A DNA stretch of 64,000 nucleotides from Candidatus Altimarinota bacterium. GTDB lineage: Bacteria; Patescibacteriota; Gracilibacteria; BD1-5; UBA6164. A model generated the notes under the pieces. That model worked only from the letters and a program-made list of their open reading frames with translations, was not told where the DNA came from and made no database searches. Location: the NCBI GenBank assembly GCA_013368515.1, contig JABWCI010000004.1, positions 1 to 64,000 on the forward strand, in the 5' to 3' direction. Below, piece after piece: positions 44,808 through 54,987 of the stretch. Position numbers and translations under genes: made by a program. The first letter of the stretch is position 1; each line of letters begins with the position of its first letter.

Positions 44808-46154
44808 ATGAATAAAAAAGCTATAATCCATTTGATGACTAAATCTAGGATGAAAAGCGAGGTGTTTTCTGCAGATATAGATGCAATGGAGGAAATATCT
44901 GAAAAACACCCTATAAAAAATGTTATTTTTTATAAATGAGAAAAAATAGAATATGTAGATCTAATGTCAAAGCTTGAAAAGCTTTGAATAATTCTTCATA
45001 ATTATTCAAATAGAGATGATTTAAAACAAAAAGTTTTAGATTTTTCAAAAGAATATGAGATTTTGTATGTTAATACAGCACTTGAATTACTTATAAATTC
45101 TACAAATACATTAAAAAAAGCACTTTGACAAAAAACTACTCAAAATACTAAAATTTTTAGAAATAAATATTTACAAAGAGAAATAATCCAAAATCATAAC
45201 TCAAACTTATGAGTTAAATTTTTAAAATGAACAATTGAAAATTTAGATATATCTGATATAGAAAAAACACTAGGTTATCCTTTTATAATTAAGCCTATTG
45301 ATTGAGTTCAAAGTTCATGAGTTGCAAAAATAAAAAATAAAAAAGATTTTGAAAAATATGTAAAAACTTATAAAGACTTTCATGATAGATTAGAGGCTAG
45401 AGGTATAGATAATAAAGAATTACTTTTAGAGGAATTTATTGATTGAACTTTATATTCTATAGATTATTTTGTTAATCAAGAATGAGAAATATTTTCATCA
45501 AAACCAGTTAAACAAAGACTTCTTTCAGATATAAAAATAGATGATTATTGAGTTTTAGCTAGGATTTCATCTAAAAAAACAGAAGGGGAATTTAAATGAA
45601 AGAAACTTTTATCTTTTATAAGTGATACAGTAAAGGCTACTTCTATAAGAAATACTTATGTTCATCATGAATTTAAAATAAATAGTAAATGAGAACTTAA
45701 AACTATAGAATTAAATGGTAGAATAGGTTGATGAAGATTGGAATTACTTAAAAAATCATATTGATTAAATATATATGAACTTATACTTTGAGAAAATTAT
45801 AAATCTTCTAAACTAAAAGAAAATAACATAGTTGTAAATATATATGCTACAAGTAGATGAATCCTTAGAGACTTTAATCATAAACTTTTAGAAAAAATCA
45901 AAAATAGAGATTCAGTTTATTCTATAGAAACTGAATATAGTGCAGTTTGAAAAGAAATTGGTCCTACAAAAGATGGGTTTATAAAAATCTGAGCAATTAA
46001 ACTTTCAAATAAAAATTATAATTATCTAGCATCGGATTTTGATTTTATAAAAAAACATTATTCTAAATTGCTAATAATTGATGAATTTGATGAAAATATG
46101 AAAATAAAAAAGAAAAATATTTTTAAGTTATTTAGAGAATATTTTAACACATAA
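44808..46154 (+). CDS. ATP-grasp ligase of unknown substrate
   Basis: 448 residues. A Rossmann-like N-terminal part (~1-110) is followed by an ATP-grasp fold: LGYPFIIKPIDGVQSSGVAKIKN (ATP-binding lysine and Gly-rich loop), ELLLEEFIDGTLYSIDYFV, then the metal-binding end KTIELNGRIGGGRLELLKKSYG (E-x-N-x-R). These enzymes join a carboxylate to an amine or thiol using ATP, as in carbamoyl-phosphate synthase-like and BtrJ/PurK-like ligases. The substrate is not evident. It stands alone between a promoter and a terminator. Confidence 0.85.
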
Positions 46155-46183
46155 AAAATGAAACCGCAGGTTTCATTTTTTAT
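46153..46183 (+). terminator. Terminator after the ATP-grasp gene
   Basis: AAAAATGAAACC/GGTTTCATTTTT with a GCA loop. Confidence 0.85.
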
Positions 46184-46249
46184 GTCTTTACTTTTTACTT
46201 TTTATTTATAAAATGCTGACCGATAAATAATAAATATTTGTAAAATTAT

Positions 46250-48163
46250 ATGGAATTAAATAAAATTAGAAATTTTTGTATCATAGCACATATTGATCAT
46301 GGTAAATCTACTCTTGCTGATAGATTACTTGAAATCACTTGAACTATAGATAAAAGAGATATGAAAAATGGTCAGATGCTTGATACTATGGAACTTGAAC
46401 AAGAAAGAGGTATAACTATAAAACTTACTCCTGTTCGTATGAATTGGAAAGGTTATCAAATGAATATAATAGATACTCCTGGTCATGTGGATTTTCAATA
46501 TGAAGTAAGTAGAAGTTTGGCATCTGTTGAAGGTGCTCTTTTGATAGTTGATGCAACTCAATGAATAGAAGCTCAAACTTTGAGTAATGTATATATGGCA
46601 ATAGAAAATGATTTAGATATCATTCCTGTTATAAATAAGATAGATTTACCAGCAGCTGATGTTGATAAGGTAAGTGAAGAAATTATAAATTTACTTGGTT
46701 GTAAAAAAGAAGAAATAATACCAATTTCAGCTAAAACATGATTAAATGTAGAAACAGTTTTAGATGCTGTTATAGAAAGAATAGGTCAACCAAAAGTATA
46801 CAATACTCAAAATGATCATAGTAAAGAAGAACTTAAAGCTTTAGTTTTTGATAGTCAATATGATACTTATAGATGAGTAGTTTCTTATGTAAAAGTATTT
46901 TCTTGAGAAATTAAAAAAGGTGATAGTTTGACATTTCTACATTCAAAGAAAAAAATTGAGGCACTTGATGTAGGTTATTTTTCACCAAAATATGTAAGTG
47001 ATAAAAAAATAGAAAATGGTACTATTTGATATGTAGTTACTTGACTTAAAACTATTAGAGATGCAAAAGTTTGAGATACTTTATGGAAACCAGAGATGGT
47101 AGAATGACCAAAGGCAAAACCAGAAGATGCATCTGCTATTGAATGATTTTGAGAAGCAAAACCATTTATCTATGCTGGTATTTATCCTATGGATTCTGCT
47201 GAATATCCACAACTTAAAGATGCTATTGAAAAACTTGTATTAAACGATTCAGCTCTTAGTGTTGAATCTAGTGTTTCACAAGCATTATGACATGGTTATA
47301 GATGTTGATTTTTGTGATTGTTACATTTAGATATAGTTAAAGAAAGACTTTTTAGAGAATTTGATATGGATGTTATAATGACATCTCCACAAGTTACATA
47401 TAGAGTAAAAATGTATTGAGATAAAACAAGTGAATATTCTAGATTCTTTCCAGAACTTATAAATCAAAGTTGAGAAAAAATATCTAGAGCGATTTCTTGA
47501 GAGATTGTAAATACTTATGTTTATATTTCTAATCCTGAAGAACTTCCAGATAGAGAAAAATATCTAACTATAGAAGAACCGATAGCAAAAGTAGAAATAA
47601 TAACTCCACTTAGTTATGTTGGTAATTTGATGCAACTTAGTCAAGATAGAAGATGAAAATTTATCAATCAACAATTTATAGATAGAGATAGAGTAATGCT
47701 TACTTACGAATTACCTATGAATGAGTTAATTTGAGATTTTTATGATGAAATAAAATCACTTTCTAGTTGATATGCCTCTCTTAATTATGAATTTATAAAA
47801 TTCAAAGAAGATGATATGGTAAAACTTGATATAGTTATTGCTGATGAGAAAGTGGAAGCATTGTCTTTTATTTGTCATAGAGATCAAGCTCATTATATAT
47901 GATGAAAAATCTGTGCAAAACTAAAAGAAACTATTCCAAGAGCTCTTTTTGCAATAAAAATTCAAGCAGCTGTTTGAGCTAAAATTGTTGCTCGTGAAGA
48001 TCTTTCAGCTATGAGAAAAGATGTAACAGCAAAACTTTATGGTTGAGATATAACAAGAAAAAAGAAACTTCTTGAAAATCAAAAAAAATGAAAGAAAAAA
48101 ATGAAACAATTTGGTAAAGTAAGTCTTCCAAGTGAAGCATTTGTTAATTTATTAAAAAAATAG
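46250..48163 (+). CDS. lepA: Elongation factor 4 (LepA)
   Basis: 637 residues (usual ~600). The GTPase G1 is AHIDHGKST (12-20), switch II is [12 protein letters not shown] is G4 and SAK is G5. It has no EF-G domain IV, and its C-terminal domain CTD has [45 protein letters not shown], the LepA signature. It acts on the ribosome in elongation or biogenesis. ATG 46250. Many glycines here are TGA, yet G-domain motifs such as DHGKS keep GGT. Ends in TAG with an overlapping terminator. Confidence 0.97.
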
Positions 48164-48187
48164 TAGACAAACTCTACTATTTTTTTA
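48155..48187 (+). terminator. Terminator after lepA
   Basis: AAAAATAGTAGA/TCTACTATTTTT, spanning the stop codon. Confidence 0.8.
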
Positions 48188-48218
48188 TATTTAAAATAAT
48201 ATATAATTATTTTAAATT

Positions 48219-49355
48219 ATGTTTACAAAATATTTAAAAGAGATTTCAAAGAATAATGTTGTCTTATTAAAGCCAATTATGAAAAATAATATTATTCAAA
48301 ATCCTGTTATTTTTTGATATAAGAAGATTGAAAATCTAAAAGAATATAGATTTATTTATCTTTGAAAATTATATGAACAAAAGCTTAAGTTACAAAAAAT
48401 ATTAAATAAAATAGAAAAAAATAAATCAAAATTAGGTGATATTTATTATTCTCTTTTAAAAAAAGAAATAAATTTTGTCTATAAAAAAATAGATTTTTTA
48501 AAAAATGTATATGATTTTGAAGCAAATAAGATAGATTCAAAGTATGAAATTTCTTACCCAGAGTTTGATTATGATTTTTATAATAAGAAATTTTTTTGAG
48601 TAACTAAATTTTCTATATTAAATGATGTAGAAATAACTCCATTGGAAGAAAATAATCAATTTATTTCAAAAAATGATTTACTAGATTTACTTAAATTTTC
48701 TAAAAATAATATACCAGAATTAAAATATAAATTTTGAGCGTATGCTTTTATGTCTCATTCTTCTTGAACACTTGTAATTCCAAATAAAAAAAACTATAGT
48801 TTAAGAGAGCTTATTACATTGTTTTTTCATGAGATGACTCATTTTCTTAGGAGATACAATAATAAAAGGAATTTTGGTACTAGTTATTGATTTTCTGATT
48901 ATATGAAATATGAAGAATGATTTGCATTATATAATGAATATTATTATTGAGAAAAACTTATTCCAGGTTTAAAATATAATCCTTATTATGATGCATGTTA
49001 TAGTGTTTTATTGAATGAAAAACTATCTCAAAAGCAAAAACAAGATAAAATATATAATATACTTAAAATTAAGTGATTTACTAGGGAAAAGGCAATACAT
49101 TATTATTATCGTTTTCATCGTTATGCTAGTTTATGATGAAATAATTTTTTTTTAAAAGATTTAGTTTATACTAGTTGATACAATAAGGTTTTGAAATTAC
49201 TTTCAAAAAAACAAAAAAATTATGATATAATTTTTTCATGAAGGATTTGACCTAGTATATATAAAGCAAAATTATACAATATAGAAAATAATTTTGATTC
49301 GAAAACATATTTTGAACAAATATATTTAGAAATAGAAAAAAAGATATGAGATTAA
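48219..49355 (+). CDS. DUF1704 (MATCAP/QEGLA-motif) metallopeptidase-like protein
   Basis: 378 residues. The N-terminal half is helical and lysine-rich. The catalytic part has AYAFMSHSSGTLVIPNKKNYS, ITLFFHEMTHFLRRYN (HExxH zinc site) and YMKYEEGFALYNEYYYG, which fits the QEGLA motif carrying the third zinc ligand. The family includes eukaryotic tubulin carboxypeptidases; bacterial members are poorly characterised. There is no signal peptide. It is monocistronic between terminators. Confidence 0.75.
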
Positions 49356-49368
49356 TCATATCTTTTAT
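49339..49368. terminator. Bidirectional terminator
   Basis: AAAAGATATGA/TCATATCTTTT, overlapping the ends of two convergent genes. Confidence 0.75.
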
Positions 49369-49844
49369 ATTTTTATATTTATACTTATTTCAATATCTTC
49401 ATTTTCATTTAGAGGATTTTTCATTTTAAATAAATTTAATCCAGGTTTTATATATATTGCTTCTGGTAATATCTGAGGTTTTTTATTTAACAATTCATTT
49501 ATTTTATCAATTACATCACTAGGATTTGTATTTGCTTTAATCAAATAATCATCAGCTCAAACCTCCATAGCTTTCTCTATTTTATCTTTATCTACTATAT
49601 TTGTAAACATTACTATCTTACTTCTAGATGATGTTTGATGTTTAATTGCTTCAAGTGTTTCAAATCAGTTCATTGTAGGCATCATTATATCAAGAAGTAT
49701 AATGTCTGGGTTAAATTCTCAGATGTGAGTTAATCAATCAAGTCAATTAATACATTGTTCAACTTCAAATCATGCTTTTTTAAGTTTTAAAGTATACATA
49801 TCACTTAAAACTATATCGTCTTCTATAATTAATACTTTTTTCAT
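49365..49844 (-). CDS. Single-domain response regulator with C-terminal extension
   Basis: 159 residues. A CheY-like receiver has EDD (8-10), phospho-acceptor D52 (IILLDIMMP), T in VMFTNI and lysine in YLIKAN. The last ~35 residues (AIYIKPGLNLFKMKNP...) are not a DNA-binding domain. It probably controls a partner by protein contact. It is 18 nt downstream of the kinase gene, which is likely its phosphodonor. Confidence 0.93.
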
Positions 49845-49862
49845 ATTTTGATAATTAGGGAA

Positions 49863-50564
49863 TTAAATTAAATCAATTTCAAAATTAAAATTACTTCATT
49901 TTCAAACTTCAGATTTAACATTTATTTTACTTCAAAAATCTTTTATAAAACTTTTACATAGAGCAAGTCATATTCAAAGTCAACTTGTATTTTGTCTTTG
50001 TAAACTAGATTCTATTTGACTAAATTTTTCAAAAATTATTTCTAATTTACTTTCATCAATTCATATACCATCATCTATTACTTCAAATTTCACTTTTGAT
50101 TTTATTTTGCTTGCTTTTACTATAACTTTTCATCAAATATCAGTAAATTTAATAGCGTTGTTTATTAGATTTATAAATACTTGTCTTAATTTATCAGAGT
50201 CTATGTATATGAATTTATCTTTTAAGTTTTTATCTATTTCTATTTCAAAATTTACTTTTTTGTGCTCTGCTTCTAAAAATACATCATTGTAAACTAATTT
50301 CATTAGTGATGTAATATCAATCTCTCTTTTATAATATTCCATTTTTCCAGACTCTATTTTTGATATTGCTAAAACATCATTTACTAGATTTATAAGTCTA
50401 ACAGAACTATCATAACAATGATTTAATGCTTTTCTAGCTTCTGGAGTTATATCTCACATATCTCACTCTAAAATCATTGAAATGTATCATCTTATTGATG
50501 TCATTGGAGTTCTCAGTTCATGTCATATTATAGATATAAATTCATCATTTTTATGTTTGCTCAT
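49863..50564 (-). CDS. Soluble histidine kinase core (no sensor domain)
   Basis: 233 residues. The H-box IIGHELRTP (His15) is at the very N-terminus. The ATPase domain has N-box NLINNAIKF (~133), G1 DDGIGI, F-box FEKFSQ and G2 GLGIGLALCKSFIKDFG. There is no sensor or membrane segment, so input must come from a partner protein. The sequence resembles the catalytic half of PAS-containing kinases. It forms an operon with the receiver protein. Confidence 0.93.
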
Positions 50565-50638
50565 ATTTGTTTTTTACTTATATAATTATATTTTATTACT
50601 CTTTTTTAAAAAAAGCTAAAAAAAGGCCTATTTTTGTT

Positions 50639-50666
50639 TTGACAAATAGAGCTTTTTTAATATAAT
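50639..50666 (+). promoter_or_regulatory. Consensus sigma70 promoter for tRNA-His
   Basis: TTGACA (50639-50644) and TATAAT (50661-50666) with 16-nt spacing, 30 nt before the mature tRNA 5' end. Confidence 0.8.
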
Positions 50667-50695
50667 AACCGGGCTTTTTTCAAGGAAAGCTATAT

Positions 50696-50773
50696 GGTGC
50701 TCGTAGTTCAGTTGGTTAGAATGCCAGATTGTGACTCTGGAGGTCGAGGGTTCGAACCCCTTCGAGCACCCCA
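50696..50773 (+). tRNA. tRNA-His (anticodon GTG), with G-1 and encoded CCA
   Basis: The acceptor GTGCTCG/CGAGCAC pairs, with an extra 5' G opposite discriminator C, the identity mark of tRNA-His. The anticodon stem is CCAGA/TCTGG and the loop TTGTGAC gives GTG. CCA is encoded. It is followed by a structured repeat element. Confidence 0.97.
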
Positions 50774-50824
50774 TATATAAAATAAAAAATGCTTATAATT
50801 TTTCGTATTTAGTTAACTTATAGT

Positions 50825-50934
50825 TGCTAGGTTCGAAAGGAGGTTTTTTCGAAGAAAAATTTTATTGTGACGAATAGGAACAATAAAAACGGATGCCCGA
50901 CCTGAAAGGCGGCGAACCCCTCCCTAGCACCCCA
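50825..50934 (+). repeat. tRNA-trailing structured element, copy 1 (behind tRNA-His)
   Basis: The ends TGCTAGG and CCTAGCA are inverted repeats, and just inside GGTTCG pairs with CGAACC. The 3' part (CGAACCCCTCCCTAGCACCC-CA) imitates the T-arm-to-CCA end of the upstream tRNA-His. An inner block shares TGxGAxGAATAxGAxCAAxA and GATGCCCGACCTG...GCGGCGA with copy 2 at 54846-54975. GC content is well above the flanks. No ORF. It may be a structured RNA or a small mobile element. Confidence 0.55.
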
Positions 50935-51181
50935 TTAAGTTTCTCTTGAGATGATTGACAGCAGTCAAGAATCACAAGGAAAGTTACATCGAGCTTAAGC
51001 GAGATGAAAAACTTATTTTTAATTAAAAGTTTTTAAGTAGAAAGTTTTTAAGTCCTAAGCTTACTTTTTACTACATAGATTTTTAATTATTTCTTTTTTT
51101 AAAGCCTTATAAAATTAAAAGAATAATCTTTAAATTTATAGCTATCTAGTTTTAGATGGTATTATTTTATTTTTTTAACAT
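50935..51181 (+). other. Long leader before rpsA, no gene seen
   Basis: A 247-nt gap with no protein frame. The first ~70 nt are relatively GC-rich and could fold (GACAGCAGTC near the start). It is probably the rpsA leader and promoter. No RNase P, SRP or tmRNA signature was found. Confidence 0.4.
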
Positions 51182-52348
51182 ATGTTTGCCATGGTTGCAA
51201 AAAAACAAGATGTAACTCTGTTTGAAGAGTTATTTGCTGCATCTCCTGAGATTAAATATCCAAAACAAGGAGAAGTTATTTCTGGTTCAATTATTAAAAT
51301 TGAAAAGAAAAATATTTTAGTAAATGTAAATAATCAATTTACTGGTTTAGTAGTTTCAAAAGAAGTAGGTAACACTATTGATTTAAATGAATTACAACCA
51401 GGACAATCAATTGAAGTTATGGTTTTATGAGATTCTGTAGAAAGAGGTTTATTAATTCTTTCATTAAAAAGAGCTAATCAAATTAAAAATCTTTCAAATC
51501 TTACAAAATATAATACTTCAAATGAAATTATTACTGTTAGACCTACAGAAGCTAATAAATGAGGTTTACTTGTTGATATTGATGGTTTAAAATGATTTAT
51601 ACCTGTATCACAATTAACTCCATTACATTATCCAAGAGTTGAATGAGCTGATCCTGAAAAAATTCTTGCTCACTTAGATTCTTTAGTTGGTGTTCCATTT
51701 AAAGTTAGAGTTATAAATGTAGATGAAGCTGGTAAAAAAATCATCTTCTCTGAAAAAGCTGCTATTGAAGAAAATAGAGGTGAAGCATTAAAAAACTTAA
51801 AAGAAGGAGATATCGTTGAAGGTACTATTTCAGGTATTTTATCATACGGTTTATTCGTTACTTTTGATGGTTTAGAAGGTTTAGTTCACGTTTCTGAAAT
51901 TGATTGGGGACATGTTACAGATCCTTCAAAATTTGCTAAAGTTTGAATGAAAGTTAAAGTTAAAGTTATAGGACTTGATAGTGAAAAAATTTCATTATCT
52001 ATTAAAAGACTTAAAGAAAATCCTTGGGATGTTCTTGCTAAAAAATACAAACTTAATGACACAATTACAGCTCCTATTTCTAGAATTTCTAAATTTGGTG
52101 CGTTTATGGATCTTGAAGGTGGAATACAAGGTTTAATCCACTTATCAGAAATATCTCATGGTGTTGTTAAAGATATAAGAGATCATATTAAAGTTGGAGA
52201 AGAAGTTGTTGCAAAAATTATTAACTTCGAACCTGAGAAAAAAAGAATTGGTTTATCATTAAAAGCTTTACAAGAAGCTCCTGCTGATTTGCCTAAAGCT
52301 GAAGAAACTGCTGAAGTTAAAGCTGAAGAAGAAGCTAAAGCTGAATAA
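51182..52348 (+). CDS. rpsA: 30S ribosomal protein S1 (four S1 domains)
   Basis: 388 residues with four S1 motifs: GEVISGSIIKIEKKNILVNV; a degenerate second; GDIVEGTISGILSYGLFVTFDGLEGLVH with SEIDW; and APISRISKFGAFMDLEGGIQGLIHLSEIS. An acidic Ala/Glu/Lys tail ends the protein. S1 recruits mRNA to the 30S subunit. Four domains instead of six is common outside Proteobacteria. ATG 51182 or 51191 may be used. Only about five glycines are TGA and GGT/GGA dominate, as expected for a highly expressed gene. Confidence 0.95.
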
Positions 52349-52361
52349 TTTAAAATTTAAA

Positions 52362-52450
52362 CTTAAGATATTTTTGGGAAATAGAAATTATTTTCTATAC
52401 AAAAATATTATTTAAAGACTACCTGTTTGAGTATTCTCAAAAAAGTCTTG
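52362..52450 (+). promoter_or_regulatory. Structured leader of rpsB (two stable hairpins)
   Basis: Hairpin 1 (52368-52408) pairs ATATTTTTG with CAAAAATAT and, inside, ATAGAA with TTCTAT. Hairpin 2 (52415-52449) pairs AAGACT with AGTCTT and TTTGAG with CTCAAA. Neither ends in a proper T-tract. They lie 28 nt before the rpsB start. An autoregulatory S2-binding leader is inferred; a weak terminator is the alternative. Confidence 0.45.
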
Positions 52451-52477
52451 ATTTAACAATTAATAAAAAAGGTAAAA

Positions 52478-53302
52478 ATGGAAAAAACTACATTAAATTC
52501 AATGTTTGAAAATTTATTACATATTGGTAATAAAGCAAATTACTGGAATCCAAGAATGAAAAGATATATTTACGGTTCTGTAAATGGTATTCATGTAATC
52601 AACTTAACTAAAACTGTTGAAAAAATAGAAGAAGTTAAAGCTGAATTAAAAGAATTACATACAAGTGGTAAAAAAATTCTTTTTGTTGGTACGAAATTAC
52701 AAGCTAGAGATGCTATTGCAAAAATGGCTTCAGAAAGTGGACATTTTTATGTTACTGAAAAATGGGTGCCAGGGTTATTAACAAACTTTAAAACTATTAA
52801 AAAAAGAATTGCAACTTATATGCAATTAGATAAAGATTTAAATAGTGGTGCTTTTGATATGTTAACAAAAAAAGAAAAAGCATCTAAAATGCTTGAACTT
52901 GATAAATTAACTAGAGCATTTGCTTGAGTTAAAGATATGAAAAAAATTCCAGATGTTGTTTTTGTTATTGATGGTGTTTTTGAAGCACAAGCAATTAGAG
53001 AAGCAAATCAATTAAAATTATTATCATATGCTGTTTTAAATACAAATGGTGATGATACATTTTTAACTAATTGTATTCCTGCTAATACAAACTCAGTAAA
53101 ATCTATTGATTATATTACTGAAGCATTAAAAGAATCTCTATCTGGAAAAGCAAAAGTTATTTCTGCTGAAGGAACTGAAGCTCCAGTTAAAAAAGTAAGA
53201 AAAGTTTCTGAAACTAAAGTAAGCTGAGAAAAAAAAGCTCCAGCAAAAAGATCTCCTAAAAAAGCAGTAGAATCTGAAGTTGAAACAAGTGAACAAAAAT
53301 AA
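52478..53302 (+). CDS. rpsB: 30S ribosomal protein S2
   Basis: 274 residues. It has the HIGNKANYWNPRMKRYIYGSVNGIHVINLTKT start (usually HxGHxxxxWNPKMxxYI, so H becomes N), FVGTKLQARD, RWxPG-like KWVPGLLTNFKTIKKRI, and PDVVFVIDGVFEAQAIREA. The C-terminal ~45 residues are a basic/acidic extension. It assembles late on the 30S subunit. Only two glycines are TGA. tsf follows after a small membrane gene. Confidence 0.97.
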
Positions 53303-53313
53303 TTTTGAATTTA

Positions 53314-53347
53314 TTAAGGAATAATTAATATATAGTTATTCCTTATT
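53314..53347 (+). terminator. Hairpin after rpsB
   Basis: AAGGAATAA/TTATTCCTT with an 11-nt loop. The T-run is weak, so it may attenuate rather than stop transcription. Confidence 0.5.
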
Positions 53348-53362
53348 CTTAAATAATATATT

Positions 53363-53662
53363 ATGGAAAGAAATACACAAAATAAAGAGTGAATGAAAAA
53401 CGCTATAAGTTATCTTCCTCTTGTTGCATTTGTTTTATTTTTTATAGGAAAAAGTAAAAATGAACCTCAAAATAAGCATGTTATTTATGGTATGTTATTG
53501 TTTTGAGTATATTTAATATTATCTATAATTTTTTCTTGATTGATAGATGTATTATTATTTTTGTTATATATTTGAGTTTCTTGATACTTCTGATATATGG
53601 CATACTTATGAGAAGATGTTGAAGTTAAATTTGTTGATGATTATGTTGATAAATTTAAATAA
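53363..53662 (+). CDS. Small membrane protein, 99 aa (DUF4870-like topology)
   Basis: Short N-terminal cytoplasmic stretch, then three hydrophobic segments (ISYLPLVAFVLFFIG, HVIYGMLLFGVYLILSIIFSGLIDVLLFLLYIGVSGYFGYMAYLG) and an acidic tail. The SYLPLVAFVLFFIGK start resembles DUF4870/TM2-type small proteins, which is only a likeness. It is inserted between rpsB and tsf and transcribed with them. Confidence 0.6.
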
Positions 53663-53686
53663 ATTTATTTTTTAAATTGTTAAATT

Positions 53687-54472
53687 ATGGCAATTACTCC
53701 TGCTCAAATTAAAGAATTAAGAGAAATTACATGAATCGGTATGATGGAATGTAAAAAAGCATTAGAAGAAACTAATGGTGATATGGATTTAGCTATAGAA
53801 GAACTTAGAAAAAAAGGTTTAGCTAAAGCTGCTAAAAAAGCTGATAGAGAAACTTTAGAATGAGGAATCAGAATATTAACAGAAGGTGGTAAAGCTTATG
53901 TTGTATCTGTTTCTTGTGAAACTGATTTCCTTGCAAATTCTGATAGATTTAAAACTATGCTTGATGATGTTGTTAACTTCTTAAAAGATAATGGTGCTGA
54001 TTCTAAAGAAGCTGCTCAAGAATTTATAAATAAAAACTATGCATTAGAAATGGGTGAAAACTTACAAGTTTCTAATTATAGTATTTATGAAGGATGAGTT
54101 GCATCTGCATATGTTCATTCAAATGGTAAATTAGCAGCATTGATTGTTGCAAATGCTTGAACTGATGCTGAAAAAGCAAAACAAGTTGCTATGCATGTTA
54201 CAGCTACAAATCCAGATTTCTTAAGTGCTGATGACATCAGTGATGAAGTAGTTGAAAAAGAAAAATCAATTCAATTAGAAATGATGAAAAATGATCCAAA
54301 AATGGCTGGTAAACCAGACGAAGTTTTACTTAAAATTATTGAAGGTAAAATGGGAAAATTTAAATCTGAAATTTCTTTATTAGAACAAGATTTTGTTATG
54401 GATCCAAATGTTAAAGTTAAAAACTTTATTGGTGAAAAATCAATTACTGCATTTTATAGATTCAGTATATAA
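53687..54472 (+). CDS. tsf: Elongation factor Ts
   Basis: 261 residues. It opens with the UBA-like helix [46 protein letters not shown], diagnostic for EF-Ts. The core contains [12 protein letters not shown] and [15 protein letters not shown]. It exchanges GDP for GTP on EF-Tu. About four of 17 glycines are TGA. A tiny membrane gene follows 3 nt after the stop. Confidence 0.97.
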
Positions 54473-54475
54473 TTT

Positions 54476-54667
54476 ATGGAACTAGTATGATTTTTTTCAT
54501 TATTATTTTGTTTTATATGTTTTTTAAATTATTTTAGAATAACTAAAAAATTAGATAATGAAAATTTAACAGAAGAATCAAAAAATGTTTTCTCAATAAT
54601 TATGACATTATATTTTTTGTTTTGACTTTTATTTTTAATAATTTGATTAGCTATTATATTAAGTTAA
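54476..54667 (+). CDS. Small two-span membrane protein, 63 aa
   Basis: Starts MELVGFFSLLFCFICFLNYF (membrane helix), a charged linker RITKKLDNENLTEESKN, then a second helix (MTLYFLFGLLFLIIGLAIIL). It is 3 nt after tsf, so likely translated. The family is not recognised. Confidence 0.55.
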
Positions 54668-54671
54668 ATTA

Positions 54672-54699
54672 AAATATTCCTATTAATTTAGGAATATTA
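54672..54699 (+). terminator. Hairpin before tRNA-Trp
   Basis: AATATTCCTA/TAGGAATATT at the end of the tsf unit, 4 nt before the tRNA. The tRNA may be processed from read-through. Confidence 0.5.
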
Positions 54700-54702
54700 T
54701 AT

Positions 54703-54777
54703 ACCTCCATAGTTAAGCGGCTATAATGCAGGACTCCAAATCCTGCGTGCTAGGTTCGATTCCTAGTGGGGGTGCCA
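54703..54777 (+). tRNA. tRNA-Trp (anticodon CCA), CCA end encoded
   Basis: The acceptor ACCTCCA/TGGGGGT pairs, the discriminator is G (as in bacterial tRNA-Trp) and CCA is encoded. The anticodon stem CAGGA/TCCTG with loop CTCCAAA gives CCA. It reads UGG only, so it does not compete for UGA, consistent with UGA being glycine. Confidence 0.95.
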
Positions 54778-54786
54778 TTGAAAAAA

Positions 54787-54826
54787 ATAAAAATACTCTA
54801 AGCAATAGCTAAGGGTATTTTTTGTT
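54787..54826 (+). terminator. Terminator after tRNA-Trp
   Basis: AAAATACTC pairs with GGGTATTTT around an inner AGC/GCT stem, followed by a T-run. Confidence 0.65.
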
Positions 54827-54845
54827 TTTTTAATGATATTTTATT

Positions 54846-54975
54846 GGAATCGAATAGGAGAAAAGGAAACTATAAAAATCATTATTTTTTGCGATGAATA
54901 AGAGCAAAATAATAATAGATTTTTAAGTTTATCTTTCGGGTGCCCGACTTGCGGCGATTCCTAGTGGGGGTGCCA
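54846..54975 (+). repeat. tRNA-trailing structured element, copy 2 (behind tRNA-Trp)
   Basis: GGAATCG at the left end and CGATTCC at the right end are inverted repeats. The right end repeats exactly 23 bp of tRNA-Trp (54757-54779 = 54955-54977), covering the T-loop to CCA. The inner blocks match copy 1 (GCGATGAATAAGAGCAA and GGGTGCCCGACTTGCGGCGA). The element is not a full tRNA and has no ORF. Confidence 0.6.
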
Positions 54976-54987
54976 TTTAGAATTTAA

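Noticed and set aside
50825-51040. tmRNA, SRP RNA or RNase P RNA downstream of tRNA-His
   Set aside because: The length and core motifs of these RNAs (tag ORF, GGAAGGAAG-type SRP core, RNase P GAGGAAAGUC core) are missing.
54846-54975. A second complete tRNA gene behind tRNA-Trp
   Set aside because: Only the T-arm 3' strand, acceptor 3' strand and CCA are present; there is no matching 5' acceptor, D-arm or anticodon arm.
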